Positions 1 to 8,470 of a stretch of 26,612 nucleotides of DNA are shown piece by piece. A model generated the notes under the pieces. That model worked only from the letters and a program-made list of their open reading frames with translations, did not search any database and had not been told where the DNA came from. This stretch comes from DATCYX01 sp037444705 (lineage in GTDB: Bacteria; Chloroflexota; Anaerolineae; Anaerolineales; UBA4823): contig JBBILY010000018.1 in NCBI GenBank assembly GCA_037444705.1, forward strand, positions 1 through 26,612, read 5' to 3'. The position numbers and the translations under genes are program-made. Each line of letters begins with the position of its first letter. Position 1 is the stretch's first letter.

Positions 1-1159
1 CCTCGAGCGTGATTTTCAACAACAGGTACAAAGGGCCCTCTCCGGCTTTCGAGGGGCGGCGGTGGTTTTAGAGCGGGATACAGGCCGCGTGCTGGCCATG
101 GCTTCTTCCCCGAGTTTTGACCCCAACGCCTTTGAGCCGGTTAACCGCAACTCCAGTTACCTGTTGCAGGAGATCTTTAGCGATTCAGCCACGCCCACCC
201 TCAATCGCGCCACTCAGGGGCAATATCCGCCAGGATCAATCTTCAAACTGGTCACCATGGGTGCTGCATTGGAGAGCGGCTTGTATACGCCCGAGACAAC
301 CTATGAATGTGGATATTTTTTCACCGAGGTGTCAGGGTTGACCCTGAACGATTGGACTTACGACCACTACCTGCAGGGTGATGAGACGCCTCCCAGCGGC
401 TTGCTCACCCTGCCTCAGGGGTTAATCCGTTCTTGCAATCCTTTCTTCTGGCATATTGGGCTAGACCTTTACCGCCAAGGGAGGACCACAGCGATTGCGG
501 ATATGGCGCGTGGCTATGGCTTAGGTAGTCCGACCGGCATCGTTGGTCTGGATGAGGCGGCTGGCAATGTGCCTCTGCCGCAGAATGAGGTGGATGCGGT
601 CAACCTGGCAATCGGTCAGGGACAGATGCTGGTCACGCCGCTTCAGGTGGCTAACTTTGTGGCTGCCCTGGGCAATGGGGGGACGCTGTATCGCCCCCAG
701 GTGGTTGAGCGCATTGCTCCGCCTGATGGCGAGCCGACCTTCACTTTCAAACCCGAAGTGATCGGAAAACTCCCGCTTAGCCCGCAAAATTTAAAAGTGA
801 TCCAGGATGCCATGCGCGGCGTGGTGGCTAGCACCAAACCCTATGGCACGGCCTGGCACCGCTTTACTGGCCTGGATATCTTAGTGGCGGGCAAAACGGG
901 CACCGCTCAATCGGGTTCGGGAGAACCGCACGCCTGGTTTGCCGGCTACACCTTTGAAGGCCGACCCGACAAGCCGGACATTGCTGTGGCTGTGGTGGTG
1001 GAAAACGCGGGCGAGGGCTCGGATTATGCTGCGCCTATCTTCAGGCGCATTGTGGAACTGTATTTCTACGACCGCCCCACCAAACTTTACCCCTGGGAGT
1101 CGGGTTTCTATGTCACCCGCACCCCATCCCCTGAAGGGACGGAAACCCCACAACCCTGA
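1..1159 (+). CDS. Class B penicillin-binding protein, transpeptidase domain (5' end outside the window)
   Basis: This D,D-transpeptidase cross-links peptidoglycan on the outer face of the membrane. The frame is open from base 2, so the GTG at 62 is not the true start and the N-terminal membrane anchor and dimerisation domain lie upstream of the window. All three catalytic motifs are visible: the SxxK motif as SIFK with its Ser codon at 236, the SxN motif as SCN near 431, and KTGT near 893. The segment reading GRVLAMASSPSFDPN just before the SxxK motif is typical of PBP2/FtsI transpeptidases, and the overall style is closest to the elongation enzyme PBP2 (MrdA). The short Pro/Thr tail is unremarkable. 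The stop at 1157-1159 lies 12 bases before rsgA, so the two are probably co-transcribed. The family call is firm; the choice of PBP2 over PBP3 is an inference. Confidence 0.92.
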   Translation, partial: LERDFQQQVQRALSGFRGAAVVLERDTGRVLAMASSPSFDPNAFEPVNRNSSYLLQEIFSDSATPTLNRATQGQYPPGSIFKLVTMGAALESGLYTPETTYECGYFFTEVSGLTLNDWTYDHYLQGDETPPSGLLTLPQGLIRSCNPFFWHIGLDLYRQGRTTAIADMARGYGLGSPTGIVGLDEAAGNVPLPQNEVDAVNLAIGQGQMLVTPLQVANFVAALGNGGTLYRPQVVERIAPPDGEPTFTFKPEVIGKLPLSPQNLKVIQDAMRGVVASTKPYGTAWHRFTGLDILVAGKTGTAQSGSGEPHAWFAGYTFEGRPDKPDIAVAVVVENAGEGSDYAAPIFRRIVELYFYDRPTKLYPWESGFYVTRTPSPEGTETPQP

Positions 1160-1171
1160 TCAAGTGACGAT

Positions 1172-2113
1172 TTGAACGGCTTGGAGCGTATGTTGCGCGG
1201 TCTGGTGGTTCGTACTCAATCCGGATTTTACACAGTTCGAACCGAAGAGGGCTTGTGGATTTGCCGGCTGCGCGGGAGGTTGAAGAAGGGCCCATTTAAG
1301 GGCGATGTGGTAGCGCTGGGCGATTGGGTGGAGGTGCGTCCGCTAGGCCATCAGCGCGGGGTGATCGAAGCCGTGGCACCTCGCCAGCGAGCCCTGGTGC
1401 GCAAGGCAGCCACCCCACGCGGTGAATATCAACAGGTTATCATCGCTAACCCCGATCAGGCCGTTTTTGTTTTTGCGTGCGCCCAGCCAGCGCCACGCTT
1501 TGGGATGCTGGATCGCTTTTTGGTGATTGCTGAGAAACAAGGCATACCTGCCTTGATCGTGGCAAATAAGGTGGACCTGACGGGGATGGAGGCCGCCCAG
1601 GCTTTGTTTGGGCATTATGTGCCTTTGGGATATGGGGTCTTATATACCTCAGCATTGAGTGGTGCTGGATTGGACGACCTGCGTCAGCACCTGGCTGGTA
1701 AGGTCTCGGTCTTCGCCGGACCCTCCGGTGTGGGCAAGTCCACCCTGTTGAACCGTCTTCTACCCGGCCTGAACCTGGAAGCCAGAGAGGTCAGCCGCGC
1801 CACCAGCAAGGGCCGCCATACGACGGTGGTGCGTGAGATGTACCTTTTGCCCGAAAGCGGCTATGTGGCCGACACTCCAGGGCTGAAAGCCCTGGCTTTA
1901 TGGGATATTGAGGCGGAGGAATTGGACGGTTATTTCCCCGAAATGCGGCCTCTGGTGGCACAATGCCCCTTCAGCGATTGTACTCACATCCACGAGCCGG
2001 GTTGTGCGGTGCGGAAGGCCGTAGAGCAGGGCCAGATTCACCCCCTCCGCTATCGTTCGTATGTCAACATACGCCTGGGAGAAGAGGAACAGAGAGAAAC
2101 GGTCGAAGGATAG
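1172..2113 (+). CDS. rsgA: Ribosome small-subunit-dependent GTPase RsgA (YjeQ)
   Basis: RsgA is a circularly permuted GTPase that binds the 30S subunit and checks its late maturation. The 313-residue frame shows an OB-fold-like N-terminus and then the permuted GTPase motifs in the expected order: NKVD (G4) at residues 132-135, TSALSGAG (G5) about 159-166, the P-loop GPSGVGKS (G1) at 183-190, the TT of switch I near 217-218 and DTPG (G3) at 234-237. The C-terminal zinc knuckle has C265, C270, H272 and C278. The listed start is TTG at 1172. The in-frame ATG at 1190 is an equally reasonable start, and neither has a strong ribosome-binding site. It sits 12 bases after the PBP stop. Length and motifs match the family. 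Confidence 0.95.
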   Translation: MNGLERMLRGLVVRTQSGFYTVRTEEGLWICRLRGRLKKGPFKGDVVALGDWVEVRPLGHQRGVIEAVAPRQRALVRKAATPRGEYQQVIIANPDQAVFVFACAQPAPRFGMLDRFLVIAEKQGIPALIVANKVDLTGMEAAQALFGHYVPLGYGVLYTSALSGAGLDDLRQHLAGKVSVFAGPSGVGKSTLLNRLLPGLNLEAREVSRATSKGRHTTVVREMYLLPESGYVADTPGLKALALWDIEAEELDGYFPEMRPLVAQCPFSDCTHIHEPGCAVRKAVEQGQIHPLRYRSYVNIRLGEEEQRETVEG

Positions 2114-2120
2114 GGGTCAT

Positions 2121-2156
2121 ATGACATTGTAAAGATAGAATAATTACAATTGTCAT
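2121..2156. promoter_or_regulatory. Imperfect 12-bp palindrome upstream of the ABC importer operon
   Basis: The left arm ATGACATTGTAA (2121-2132) is the reverse complement of the right arm TTACAATTGTCAT (2144-2156) apart from one extra T. The 11-base centre is AT-rich and runs into a TAGAAT hexamer (2136-2141). There is no T-tract, so a terminator is unlikely. A repressor operator or a 5' RNA hairpin for the downstream importer is the simplest reading, but no regulator is identified. Confidence 0.4.
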
Positions 2157-2187
2157 AGATGCCTTACCCTTACCAAAAGGCTTTTGT

Positions 2188-2195
2188 GGTAGAAT
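2188..2195 (+). promoter_or_regulatory. Possible extended -10 element (GGTAGAAT) for the importer operon
   Basis: TAGAAT at 2190-2195 is preceded by GG, like the GGTAAAAT boxes before other genes in this window. No good -35 hexamer is seen 16-18 bases upstream. A start site near 2202 would give a leader of about 90 bases, containing a strong Shine-Dalgarno-like AGGAGGTG at 2221-2228 that is too far from the ATG at 2291 to serve it. Confidence 0.3.
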
Positions 2196-2290
2196 TTTAA
2201 GGCTAAAGAAAATGGCGATCAGGAGGTGTAGATTGCTGGCTAACGGCAATCGGGGAAGGGAAGACAATCCTGATTGGAGTATAGAATTTT

Positions 2291-3292
2291 ATGACTTCCG
2301 CTAAATCTCCCAATCTAAAAGTCAACAATTTGATCACACGGTTTTATACCCGCCAGGGGATTCTGCATGCCGTCAACGGGGTGAGTTTTGAGTTGAATGA
2401 AGGTGAAACCCTGGGGATTGTGGGCGAGAGCGGCTGTGGAAAGAGCGTGACGGTGCTCTCGATGCTTCAGTTAATCCCTCAACCACCGGGGAAGGTCGAA
2501 GGCGGCGAGGCATGGTTTTACGGTAATGACCTGTTGAAGATGTCGCCCGAAGAGATTCGCCATGTGCGTGGGGCGCAGATTGGCATGATCTTTCAGGATC
2601 CAATGACCTCGTTCAACCCGGTGCTGACGATCGGGCGCCAGGTGGCCGAACCACTGGAAATTCACCTGGGCATGGGCAAGAAGGAAGCCTATGAACGCGC
2701 TGCCGAATTATTGAGCATGGTGGGCATTCCTAACGCCAAAGAACGCTTGAATGATTATCCGCATCAGTTTTCCGGTGGCATGCGTCAGCGGGCGATGATT
2801 GCCATGGCCCTGGCCTGCAACCCCCAGGTGTTGATCGCCGATGAGCCTACGACTGCTCTGGACGTGACCATCCAGGCCCAGATCATTGACCTGGTCAAGC
2901 GCCTGCGGGATGAAATTGGTATGGCGATTATCTGGATTACCCATGATTTAGGTATTATTGCCGGTTTAGCGCAGCGCGTCCTGGTCATGTATGCGGGGTT
3001 TATAATTGAGGAGGCTTCGGTCAAAGAACTGTATGCCAATCCCCGTCATCCCTATACCCTTGGTTTGCTGGGCAGTTTGCCCCGCGTGGATGAGCAAGAT
3101 CATCGCCGCCTGGTTTCCATTGAGGGATTGCCCCCTACCCTGTTTGAAAAACCCACCTCATGCCCATTTGCCCCCCGCTGTCGCTATGCCATCGAGCGCT
3201 GCTGGCAGGAGAATCCGCTGCTGGAGACGGTGGGCTTGAACCACCGTGTGGCATGCTGGGTGGATACCGAAACTGGGAGACCGCGTAGATGA
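2291..3292 (+). CDS. Peptide/nickel-type ABC importer ATPase, DppD/OppD family
   Basis: This is one of the two cytoplasmic ATPases that power the family 5 substrate importer encoded by the next four genes. The 333-residue protein has Walker A GESGCGKS at 45-52, the Q-loop in IFQDPMTSFNP near 100-110, the signature SGGMRQR at 161-167, Walker B LIADEP at 181-186 and an H-loop in ITHD. The C-terminus carries the oligopeptide/dipeptide ATPase extension with the cysteine-containing CPFAPRCRYAIERC stretch, usual in DppD/OppD. GGAG at 2276-2279 lies 11 bases before the ATG. Its last codon overlaps the next gene by four bases (ATGA at 3289), so the two are translationally coupled. The substrate (peptide, nickel or oligosaccharide) cannot be told from the sequence. 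Confidence 0.95.
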   Translation: MTSAKSPNLKVNNLITRFYTRQGILHAVNGVSFELNEGETLGIVGESGCGKSVTVLSMLQLIPQPPGKVEGGEAWFYGNDLLKMSPEEIRHVRGAQIGMIFQDPMTSFNPVLTIGRQVAEPLEIHLGMGKKEAYERAAELLSMVGIPNAKERLNDYPHQFSGGMRQRAMIAMALACNPQVLIADEPTTALDVTIQAQIIDLVKRLRDEIGMAIIWITHDLGIIAGLAQRVLVMYAGFIIEEASVKELYANPRHPYTLGLLGSLPRVDEQDHRRLVSIEGLPPTLFEKPTSCPFAPRCRYAIERCWQENPLLETVGLNHRVACWVDTETGRPRR

Positions 3293-4272
3293 GCGCTACG
3301 AATGATGTGTTGTTACGCGTTGAGCATTTGGTGAAGCATTTTCCAATTACACGGGGGATCATCTTTCAAAAACAGGTGGGCGCTGTTCATGCTGTGGATG
3401 ATATATCGTTTGACATCCATCGCGGCGAGACGTTGGGGCTGGTGGGCGAGTCGGGTTGTGGGAAGTCCACCACAGGGCGCACTATTATCCAGCTTTATCG
3501 CCCTACCTCGGGTAAGGTCTATTTCGAAGGGGTGGACCTGGTCAATCTGAAAGGGGACGAACTGCGGCGCATGCGACGCAAGATGCAGATGATCTTCCAG
3601 GACCCCTATGCCAGCCTCAACCCACGTATGACTGTAGGAGATATTATTGGTGAGCCGCTGATCATCCACAAAGTGGCCTCGGGCAAGGAAGTGCAGGAAC
3701 GGGTGGAACATTTGCTGGAACTGGTAGGGCTGAATCCGGCTTTTTCCAACCGTTATCCCCATGAATTTTCGGGTGGTCAGCGTCAGCGCATTGGCGTGGC
3801 GCGCGCCCTGGCTTTGCAGCCACTGCTGATCGTCTGCGACGAGCCGATCTCGGCTCTGGATGTCTCCATTCAAGCCCAGGTGGTAAACCTCCTGGAAGAT
3901 TTGCAAGACCAATTCCATCTGACCTATCTCTTCATTGCTCATGACCTGTCCATGGTGCGCCATATCAGCGACCGTGTGGCGGTGATGTATCTGGGTAAGA
4001 TCGTGGAATTGACCACCTCAAGGGAACTTTACGAAAATCCCCTGCATCCCTATACACAGGCGTTGCTCTCGGCAGTGCCTGTACCCGATCCTGGGATTGA
4101 AGAGAAGCGCCAACGCATCATTTTGCAAGGGGATGTGCCCAGTCCGGTCAATCCTCCCTCGGGTTGCCGTTTCCGCACCCGTTGCCCTCTGGCGACCGCT
4201 ATCTGCGCTGAACAGCAGCCAGAATGGCGCCAGGTTTCCCCCGGGCACTGGGTGGCTTGTCATATGGTTTAA
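3289..4272 (+). CDS. Peptide/nickel-type ABC importer ATPase, DppF/OppF family
   Basis: This is the second ATPase of the importer and pairs with the preceding one as a heterodimer. The 327-residue protein has Walker A GESGCGKS at 53-60, Q-loop IFQDPYASLNPRMTVG at about 102-117, signature SGGQRQR at 161-167, Walker B LLIVCDEP at about 179-186 and H-loop IAHDLS. The C-terminal oligo/dipeptide extension includes GCRFRTRCPLA. The TTGRTI following Walker A and the ISALD after Walker B are usual for the F-type subunit. It overlaps the upstream gene by ATGA. The 97-base gap to the binding protein holds a strong Shine-Dalgarno-like AAGGAGGTGA at 4281-4290 with no well-spaced start codon. Confidence 0.95.
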   Translation: MSATNDVLLRVEHLVKHFPITRGIIFQKQVGAVHAVDDISFDIHRGETLGLVGESGCGKSTTGRTIIQLYRPTSGKVYFEGVDLVNLKGDELRRMRRKMQMIFQDPYASLNPRMTVGDIIGEPLIIHKVASGKEVQERVEHLLELVGLNPAFSNRYPHEFSGGQRQRIGVARALALQPLLIVCDEPISALDVSIQAQVVNLLEDLQDQFHLTYLFIAHDLSMVRHISDRVAVMYLGKIVELTTSRELYENPLHPYTQALLSAVPVPDPGIEEKRQRIILQGDVPSPVNPPSGCRFRTRCPLATAICAEQQPEWRQVSPGHWVACHMV

Positions 4273-4369
4273 TCGGTTGAAAGGAGGTGAAAAACGTCGC
4301 AAAAGTGAGTCCAATTGTTTCTTCCCTCATTTATTCAATCCAATCTTCTGAAATTCGGAGGAGAAAACC

Positions 4370-6220
4370 ATGAAGAAGAGCATGTTTGTCCTGTTCGCGT
4401 TGCTGGTCATCGCCAGCATGGTCTTGGCAGCCTGCGCCCCGCAGAAGGTTGTCGAGACGGTGGTCGTCACTCAAGAAGTAGTTAAGGAAGGCGAGAAGGT
4501 TGTTGTGACCCAGATTGTTGAAGTCACCCCGCCGCCTCCGCCTGCAACCCCGGCTCCGAAGACCTTGCGCCTGAACATGGGCCCGGGCGACATCCCCACC
4601 ATTGACCCTGCCCTCTCGACCGACACCTCCTCGGTGCAGATTGTGGAGGAGACCAGCGTTGGCCTAACCCGCCAGAACGAAGTCACCACCGCTATCGAAC
4701 CCGGCATGGCTACTTCCTGGGATGTGGTTGATAACGCGGATGGCACCCAAACCGTCACCTTCCATCTGCGCAACGACGTCCCCTGGGTGAAGTACGATTC
4801 GATTAGCGGCCAGGTGGTCAAAGTGCAGGATTGCGAGGGCAAGGACCGCATGGTGACCGCCAAGGATTTCGAATATGGCATCAAGCGCACCCTGGATCCC
4901 AACACCGCCTCAGACTATGCTTATGTGTTGGCCTTCGCTATCAAAGGCGCTAACGAGTTCAACAGCGCCAAACCCGATGCCGAAAACCTGGCTGAGTTGC
5001 GCGATGCCGTGGCGGTCAAAGCCATTGATGACACCACCCTGGAGATCACCTTCAACGAGTCCGCAGCCTATAACGTCAATATCGCTGGCATGTGGGTGGC
5101 TCACGCTCAGCCTCAGTGGCTGATCGAGGGCGATGACTGCACCGAAGCCCGCGGTGACCGTTGGACCGAGACCGGTTTCTTCCAGGGTTATGGTCCCTAC
5201 ACGCTGAAAGAGTGGATCCATGACGCCACCATCACCCTGATCAAGAACCCCTTCTGGCCCGGTTCCGATTCCGTGCCCCAGGCCAAGATTGAGGAGATTA
5301 CCTGGACGATGCTGGATGAGGCCCCGGCCTTCGCCGAATACGAGGCCGGCAACCTGGATGCCGCCGGTGTCCCGCTGGCAGACATTGACCGGGTTAAAGC
5401 CGATCCCACTCTGTCCAAAGAATTGGTGATTGCGCCGGTGTTGTGCACCTACTACTATGGTTTCAACACCAAGGCGCCGGTGGTGGATGATGTGCGCGTG
5501 CGCCGCGCCCTCTCCATGGCCATTGACCGCCAGAGCCTGATTGACAATGTGCTTAAGGGTGGTCAGGAACCGGCTCAGTGGTTTGCACGCCCCGGTCTGG
5601 CGGGCGCTCCCACGGTTGACAAGTATCCTGACCTGGGTGTCAAGTTCGACCCAGAAAAAGCCAAGGCTGAATTGCAGTCCTATCTGGACGAGAAGGGCCT
5701 CACCGCCGATCAACTGGACATTACGCTGATGTTCAACACCTCCAGCGGCCATCAGAAGATCGCCGAGGCCATTCAGCAAATGTGGAAAGAGAATCTGGGC
5801 GTCAACGTCAAACTGGTCAACCAGGAGTGGAAAGTCTACCTGGATACGATCCGTGGCGCAGACACGCCTCAGATCTACCGCTTGGGCTGGTGCCAGGACT
5901 ACCCGGATGCCAACAACTTCGACCGCGAGGTCTTCGCTGTAGGTGGCTCAGCCAATCCTTATGGCGATGAGAAGGTGGGAGGCGTTTCCTGGAAGAACGA
6001 CAAGTTCGAGGAACTGGTGCGCCAGGCAGCGCGCGAGACCGATCCTGAAAAACGCGTTGACCTGTATGCCCAGGCTGAGCAAATCCTGGTCTACGAAGAT
6101 GCCGTGATTGCTCCAATCTACTGGTACACCCGCGTCACTGTGACCAAGCCCTACGTCACGCGCACCTTCTCTGTGCTCGGTGGCCTGGAGCACATCGAGA
6201 AGTGGGACATTAGCAAATAG
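4370..6220 (+). CDS. Extracellular solute-binding lipoprotein, family 5 (DppA/OppA-like)
   Basis: This is the substrate-capturing lipoprotein of the importer, on the outer side of the membrane. The N-terminus has a lysine-rich start, a hydrophobic core and the lipobox LAAC, so lipidation is expected on the cysteine of LAACAPQ. A spacer rich in Val, Thr and Glu (repeated VVVTQ and VVEVT-like units) and a Pro-rich hinge follow, then an SBP_bac_5 fold with typical segments such as TAKDFEYGIKRTLDP, GYGPYTLKEW and VRRALSMAIDRQ. The length, 616 residues, is usual for the family with this linker. The ribosome-binding site GGAGGA (4358-4363) is ideally spaced. An intrinsic terminator directly follows the stop, which would make this gene more abundantly expressed than the permeases beyond it. 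The ligand is not deducible. Confidence 0.94.
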   Translation: MKKSMFVLFALLVIASMVLAACAPQKVVETVVVTQEVVKEGEKVVVTQIVEVTPPPPPATPAPKTLRLNMGPGDIPTIDPALSTDTSSVQIVEETSVGLTRQNEVTTAIEPGMATSWDVVDNADGTQTVTFHLRNDVPWVKYDSISGQVVKVQDCEGKDRMVTAKDFEYGIKRTLDPNTASDYAYVLAFAIKGANEFNSAKPDAENLAELRDAVAVKAIDDTTLEITFNESAAYNVNIAGMWVAHAQPQWLIEGDDCTEARGDRWTETGFFQGYGPYTLKEWIHDATITLIKNPFWPGSDSVPQAKIEEITWTMLDEAPAFAEYEAGNLDAAGVPLADIDRVKADPTLSKELVIAPVLCTYYYGFNTKAPVVDDVRVRRALSMAIDRQSLIDNVLKGGQEPAQWFARPGLAGAPTVDKYPDLGVKFDPEKAKAELQSYLDEKGLTADQLDITLMFNTSSGHQKIAEAIQQMWKENLGVNVKLVNQEWKVYLDTIRGADTPQIYRLGWCQDYPDANNFDREVFAVGGSANPYGDEKVGGVSWKNDKFEELVRQAARETDPEKRVDLYAQAEQILVYEDAVIAPIYWYTRVTVTKPYVTRTFSVLGGLEHIEKWDISK

Positions 6221-6228
6221 TTCCGGGT

Positions 6229-6255
6229 GGGGGAGGGATACCCCTCCCCCCTTTT
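6229..6255 (+). terminator. Intrinsic terminator inside the importer operon
   Basis: GGGGGAGGG (6229-6237) pairs perfectly with CCCTCCCCC (6242-6250) around a four-base loop, and is followed by CTTTT. It lies nine bases after the binding-protein stop. It probably ends most transcripts there and lets a fraction read through to the permeases, a common way to make more binding protein than membrane subunits. Confidence 0.75.
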
Positions 6256-6258
6256 GAC

Positions 6259-6304
6259 CGATAGACCTCCTAGGTCTGCAGGCCAGGACCTGGGAGGTCT
6301 ATCG
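6259..6304. repeat. Long palindromic hairpin (REP-like candidate)
   Basis: CGATAGACCTCC (6259-6270) pairs perfectly with GGAGGTCTATCG (6293-6304). The pairing continues inward through a T-G wobble, AGGTC/GACCT and another wobble. This gives a stem of 19 pairs with an eight-base loop. It directly follows the terminator and ends 28 bases before the permease start. It has no T-tract, so it is more likely a REP-like intergenic repeat, an mRNA-stability barrier or a protein site than a second terminator. Confidence 0.6.
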
Positions 6305-6332
6305 GGATAAAACCTGCTTTTGGAGTAGTGTT

Positions 6333-7388
6333 ATGGGCCGTTACATCGCGCGGCGGATGATTTACTTGTTAGTGGTGCTGTTTGTGGTCTCGGTGATCAC
6401 TTTTGGCTTGATGCATGCTGTGCCTGGAGGGCCTTTTGATCGCGAGAAAGCCTTGCCTCAAGAGATTATGGCCAATCTAGAAGCGCGCTACCATCTCGAT
6501 GAACCACTCATCATGCAATATGGGCGCTATGTTTTTGATGTGATGGTGCCGCGCCTGACCTTAAAGCCCCCCTCAACCTCCCTGCAGGATGACTTTTTAA
6601 TCAATGTCAAGATTGGTTCAGTGTGGTTTCGTTGGATGAATTTTGGACCTTCGTATTCCTCCCGCAGCCGCACGGTGAACGACATCTTCCGCCAGCAACT
6701 GCCCATCTCGGCCCAATTGGGGATTATGGCGCTCACGGTGGCGCTCCTCCTTGGCGTACCCTTGGGGATTCTGGCAGCCCTGAAGCAAAATACTATTTTG
6801 GATTATATCGGCATGAGTGTAGCCATTTTCGGCGTCTCGGTGCCGGTGATTGTTCTGGGTCCGATATTGATCTGGATTTTTGGGGTAACCCTGAAGTGGT
6901 TACCGCCCACCGGTTGGGGGGCCAAGCCCCCATATCTGTTGGGCTTCCTGCCTTCCCACCTGGATTGGGAATATTTTAAATATGCCCCCATGCCCTCTGT
7001 GGCATTAGGCCTGGGCAGTTCGGCGGTGATCGCCCGTCTGACCCGCGCCAGCCTGCTTCAAACCATCCGTGAAGACTATATTCGCACCGCACGCGCTAAA
7101 GGTTTGTACGAGCGGCTGGTCATCACCCGCCATGCCTTGAAAAACTCGCTCATCCCTGTCGTAACTATCTTGGGGCCTATGTTTGCCGCCCTGGTAACTG
7201 GGACTTTTGTCACGGAACTGACTTTCGGCATTCCCGGTATGGGCAAATATTTCGTCACCAGCATCACCAACCGCGATTATCCGGTGATTATGGGGACGAT
7301 CTTGCTCTATGCCGTTTTTCTGGTGATCGCTAATCTAGCGGTAGATATTACCTACGCTTATCTGGATCCGCGTATTCGTTATGAGTAG
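6333..7388 (+). CDS. ABC importer permease, DppB/OppB family
   Basis: This is the first membrane subunit of the peptide/nickel-type importer. The 351-residue protein begins with a transmembrane helix (MIYLLVVLFVVSVITFGL) followed by the AVPGGPFD motif characteristic of DppB-type permeases. Several hydrophobic segments follow. The EAA loop that docks on the ATPase is seen as SLLQTIREDYIRTARAKGL about two thirds of the way along. The last part (ELTFGIPGMGKYFVTSITNRDYPVIMG) is also diagnostic. GGAG at 6322-6325 lies seven bases before the ATG. There is a non-conserved insertion of about 40 residues after the first helix (around KPPSTSLQDDFLINVKIGSVWFRW). The gene follows the internal terminator and hairpin. 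Confidence 0.95.
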   Translation: MGRYIARRMIYLLVVLFVVSVITFGLMHAVPGGPFDREKALPQEIMANLEARYHLDEPLIMQYGRYVFDVMVPRLTLKPPSTSLQDDFLINVKIGSVWFRWMNFGPSYSSRSRTVNDIFRQQLPISAQLGIMALTVALLLGVPLGILAALKQNTILDYIGMSVAIFGVSVPVIVLGPILIWIFGVTLKWLPPTGWGAKPPYLLGFLPSHLDWEYFKYAPMPSVALGLGSSAVIARLTRASLLQTIREDYIRTARAKGLYERLVITRHALKNSLIPVVTILGPMFAALVTGTFVTELTFGIPGMGKYFVTSITNRDYPVIMGTILLYAVFLVIANLAVDITYAYLDPRIRYE

Positions 7389-7410
7389 GTAACTGATAAA
7401 AGGAGAACGT

Positions 7411-8436
7411 ATGGCTGTACCCAGGATAGAGGCTCAAAAATTTGGTGCGGGGGGCATGCCCTTAACCTATAAGCGCGAATCTTTATGGTTAGACGCCTGG
7501 CGGCGTTTGATCCGTAATCGCGCCGCGGTGATGGGGGGAGTGATCGTCATCCTCTTGGTGCTGACCGCCATTTTCGCCAATTACATTGCCCCACGCCCCT
7601 ATGAAAAACAGGTATTGGTGGATCAGAACAAGATGCCTTCCTGGCTGCTGGTTCTATTCCCCACGATGAAGCCTTATGCCAAAACCTCGGGGGACTATTT
7701 GCTGGGGGCGGATTATGTGGGACGAGACCTGTTCAGCCGCATCGTCTATGGCACGCGCGTGTCGCTCACTGTGGCTTTTGTGGGGCCATTGATCAGCCTG
7801 TTAATTGGCGTGATATATGGCAGTATCTCCGGCTATTTCGGTGGGCGGGTGGATAACATCATGATGCGCATTGTGGATGTGCTCTACGCCTTCCCTGGCT
7901 TGTTGTTCATCATCTTGCTCCTGGCTTTCTTCCGCTCCACCTTCGCCAAGCCGGAACCGGGCACAATCACCTACGCCATCAGCATGCTGGATGCCCGGCT
8001 GGGAGGTATGCTCTTTATCTTTATTGGCATTGGCCTCACTGCCTGGGAGACGATGGCGCGCCTGACGCGTGGGCAGGTGCTCTCGGTGCGTGAGAAGGAA
8101 TTCATCGAGGCTGCCCGCACGATCGGGGCCTCGGATATGCGCATCATGTTTCGCCATATCTTGCCCAATATTATTGGCCCTCTGGTGGTAGCCGAGACCT
8201 TGGCTATCCCGTCCTATATTTCCACTGAAGCCTTTCTCTCTTTCATCGGCCTGGGCGTGAACCCTCCCACTCCCTCCTGGGGCTCGATGATCTCGGATGG
8301 GGCGCAGGTGATTCGCACCTACCCCAATCAGGCGGTCTTCCCGGCCTTGGCGCTAGCCATCACCATGTTTGCCTTCAACTTCTTGGGAGATGGTCTGCGC
8401 GATGCCTTAGACCCCCGCCTGCGCGGCACACAATAA
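7411..8436 (+). CDS. ABC importer permease, DppC/OppC family
   Basis: This is the second membrane subunit, the partner of the DppB-type permease 22 bases upstream. The 341-residue protein has the short cytoplasmic N-terminal segment with ESLWLDAWRRLIRNRAAVMGG leading into helix one, as in DppC/OppC. The periplasmic loop contains LLGADYVGRDLFSRIVYGTRVSL, a hallmark of the family. The EAA loop reads EKEFIEAARTIGASDMRIMFRHILPN, and the C-terminus has LSFIGLGVNPPTPSWGSMI. AGGAG at 7401-7405 is well spaced from the ATG. A strong terminator follows at 8471, closing the five-gene operon. Confidence 0.95.
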   Translation: MAVPRIEAQKFGAGGMPLTYKRESLWLDAWRRLIRNRAAVMGGVIVILLVLTAIFANYIAPRPYEKQVLVDQNKMPSWLLVLFPTMKPYAKTSGDYLLGADYVGRDLFSRIVYGTRVSLTVAFVGPLISLLIGVIYGSISGYFGGRVDNIMMRIVDVLYAFPGLLFIILLLAFFRSTFAKPEPGTITYAISMLDARLGGMLFIFIGIGLTAWETMARLTRGQVLSVREKEFIEAARTIGASDMRIMFRHILPNIIGPLVVAETLAIPSYISTEAFLSFIGLGVNPPTPSWGSMISDGAQVIRTYPNQAVFPALALAITMFAFNFLGDGLRDALDPRLRGTQ

Positions 8437-8470
8437 GGCTCGAAACAATACCAGCGCTGGTTTAGAAAAG

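Noticed and set aside
3313..3963. Open frame of 216 codons on the minus strand
   Set aside because: It is the antisense shadow of the second importer ATPase, with no family-like motifs.
4910..5779. Open frame of 289 codons on the minus strand
   Set aside because: It lies wholly opposite the binding-protein gene, has no recognisable domain or ribosome-binding site, and is explained by codon bias in GC-rich DNA.
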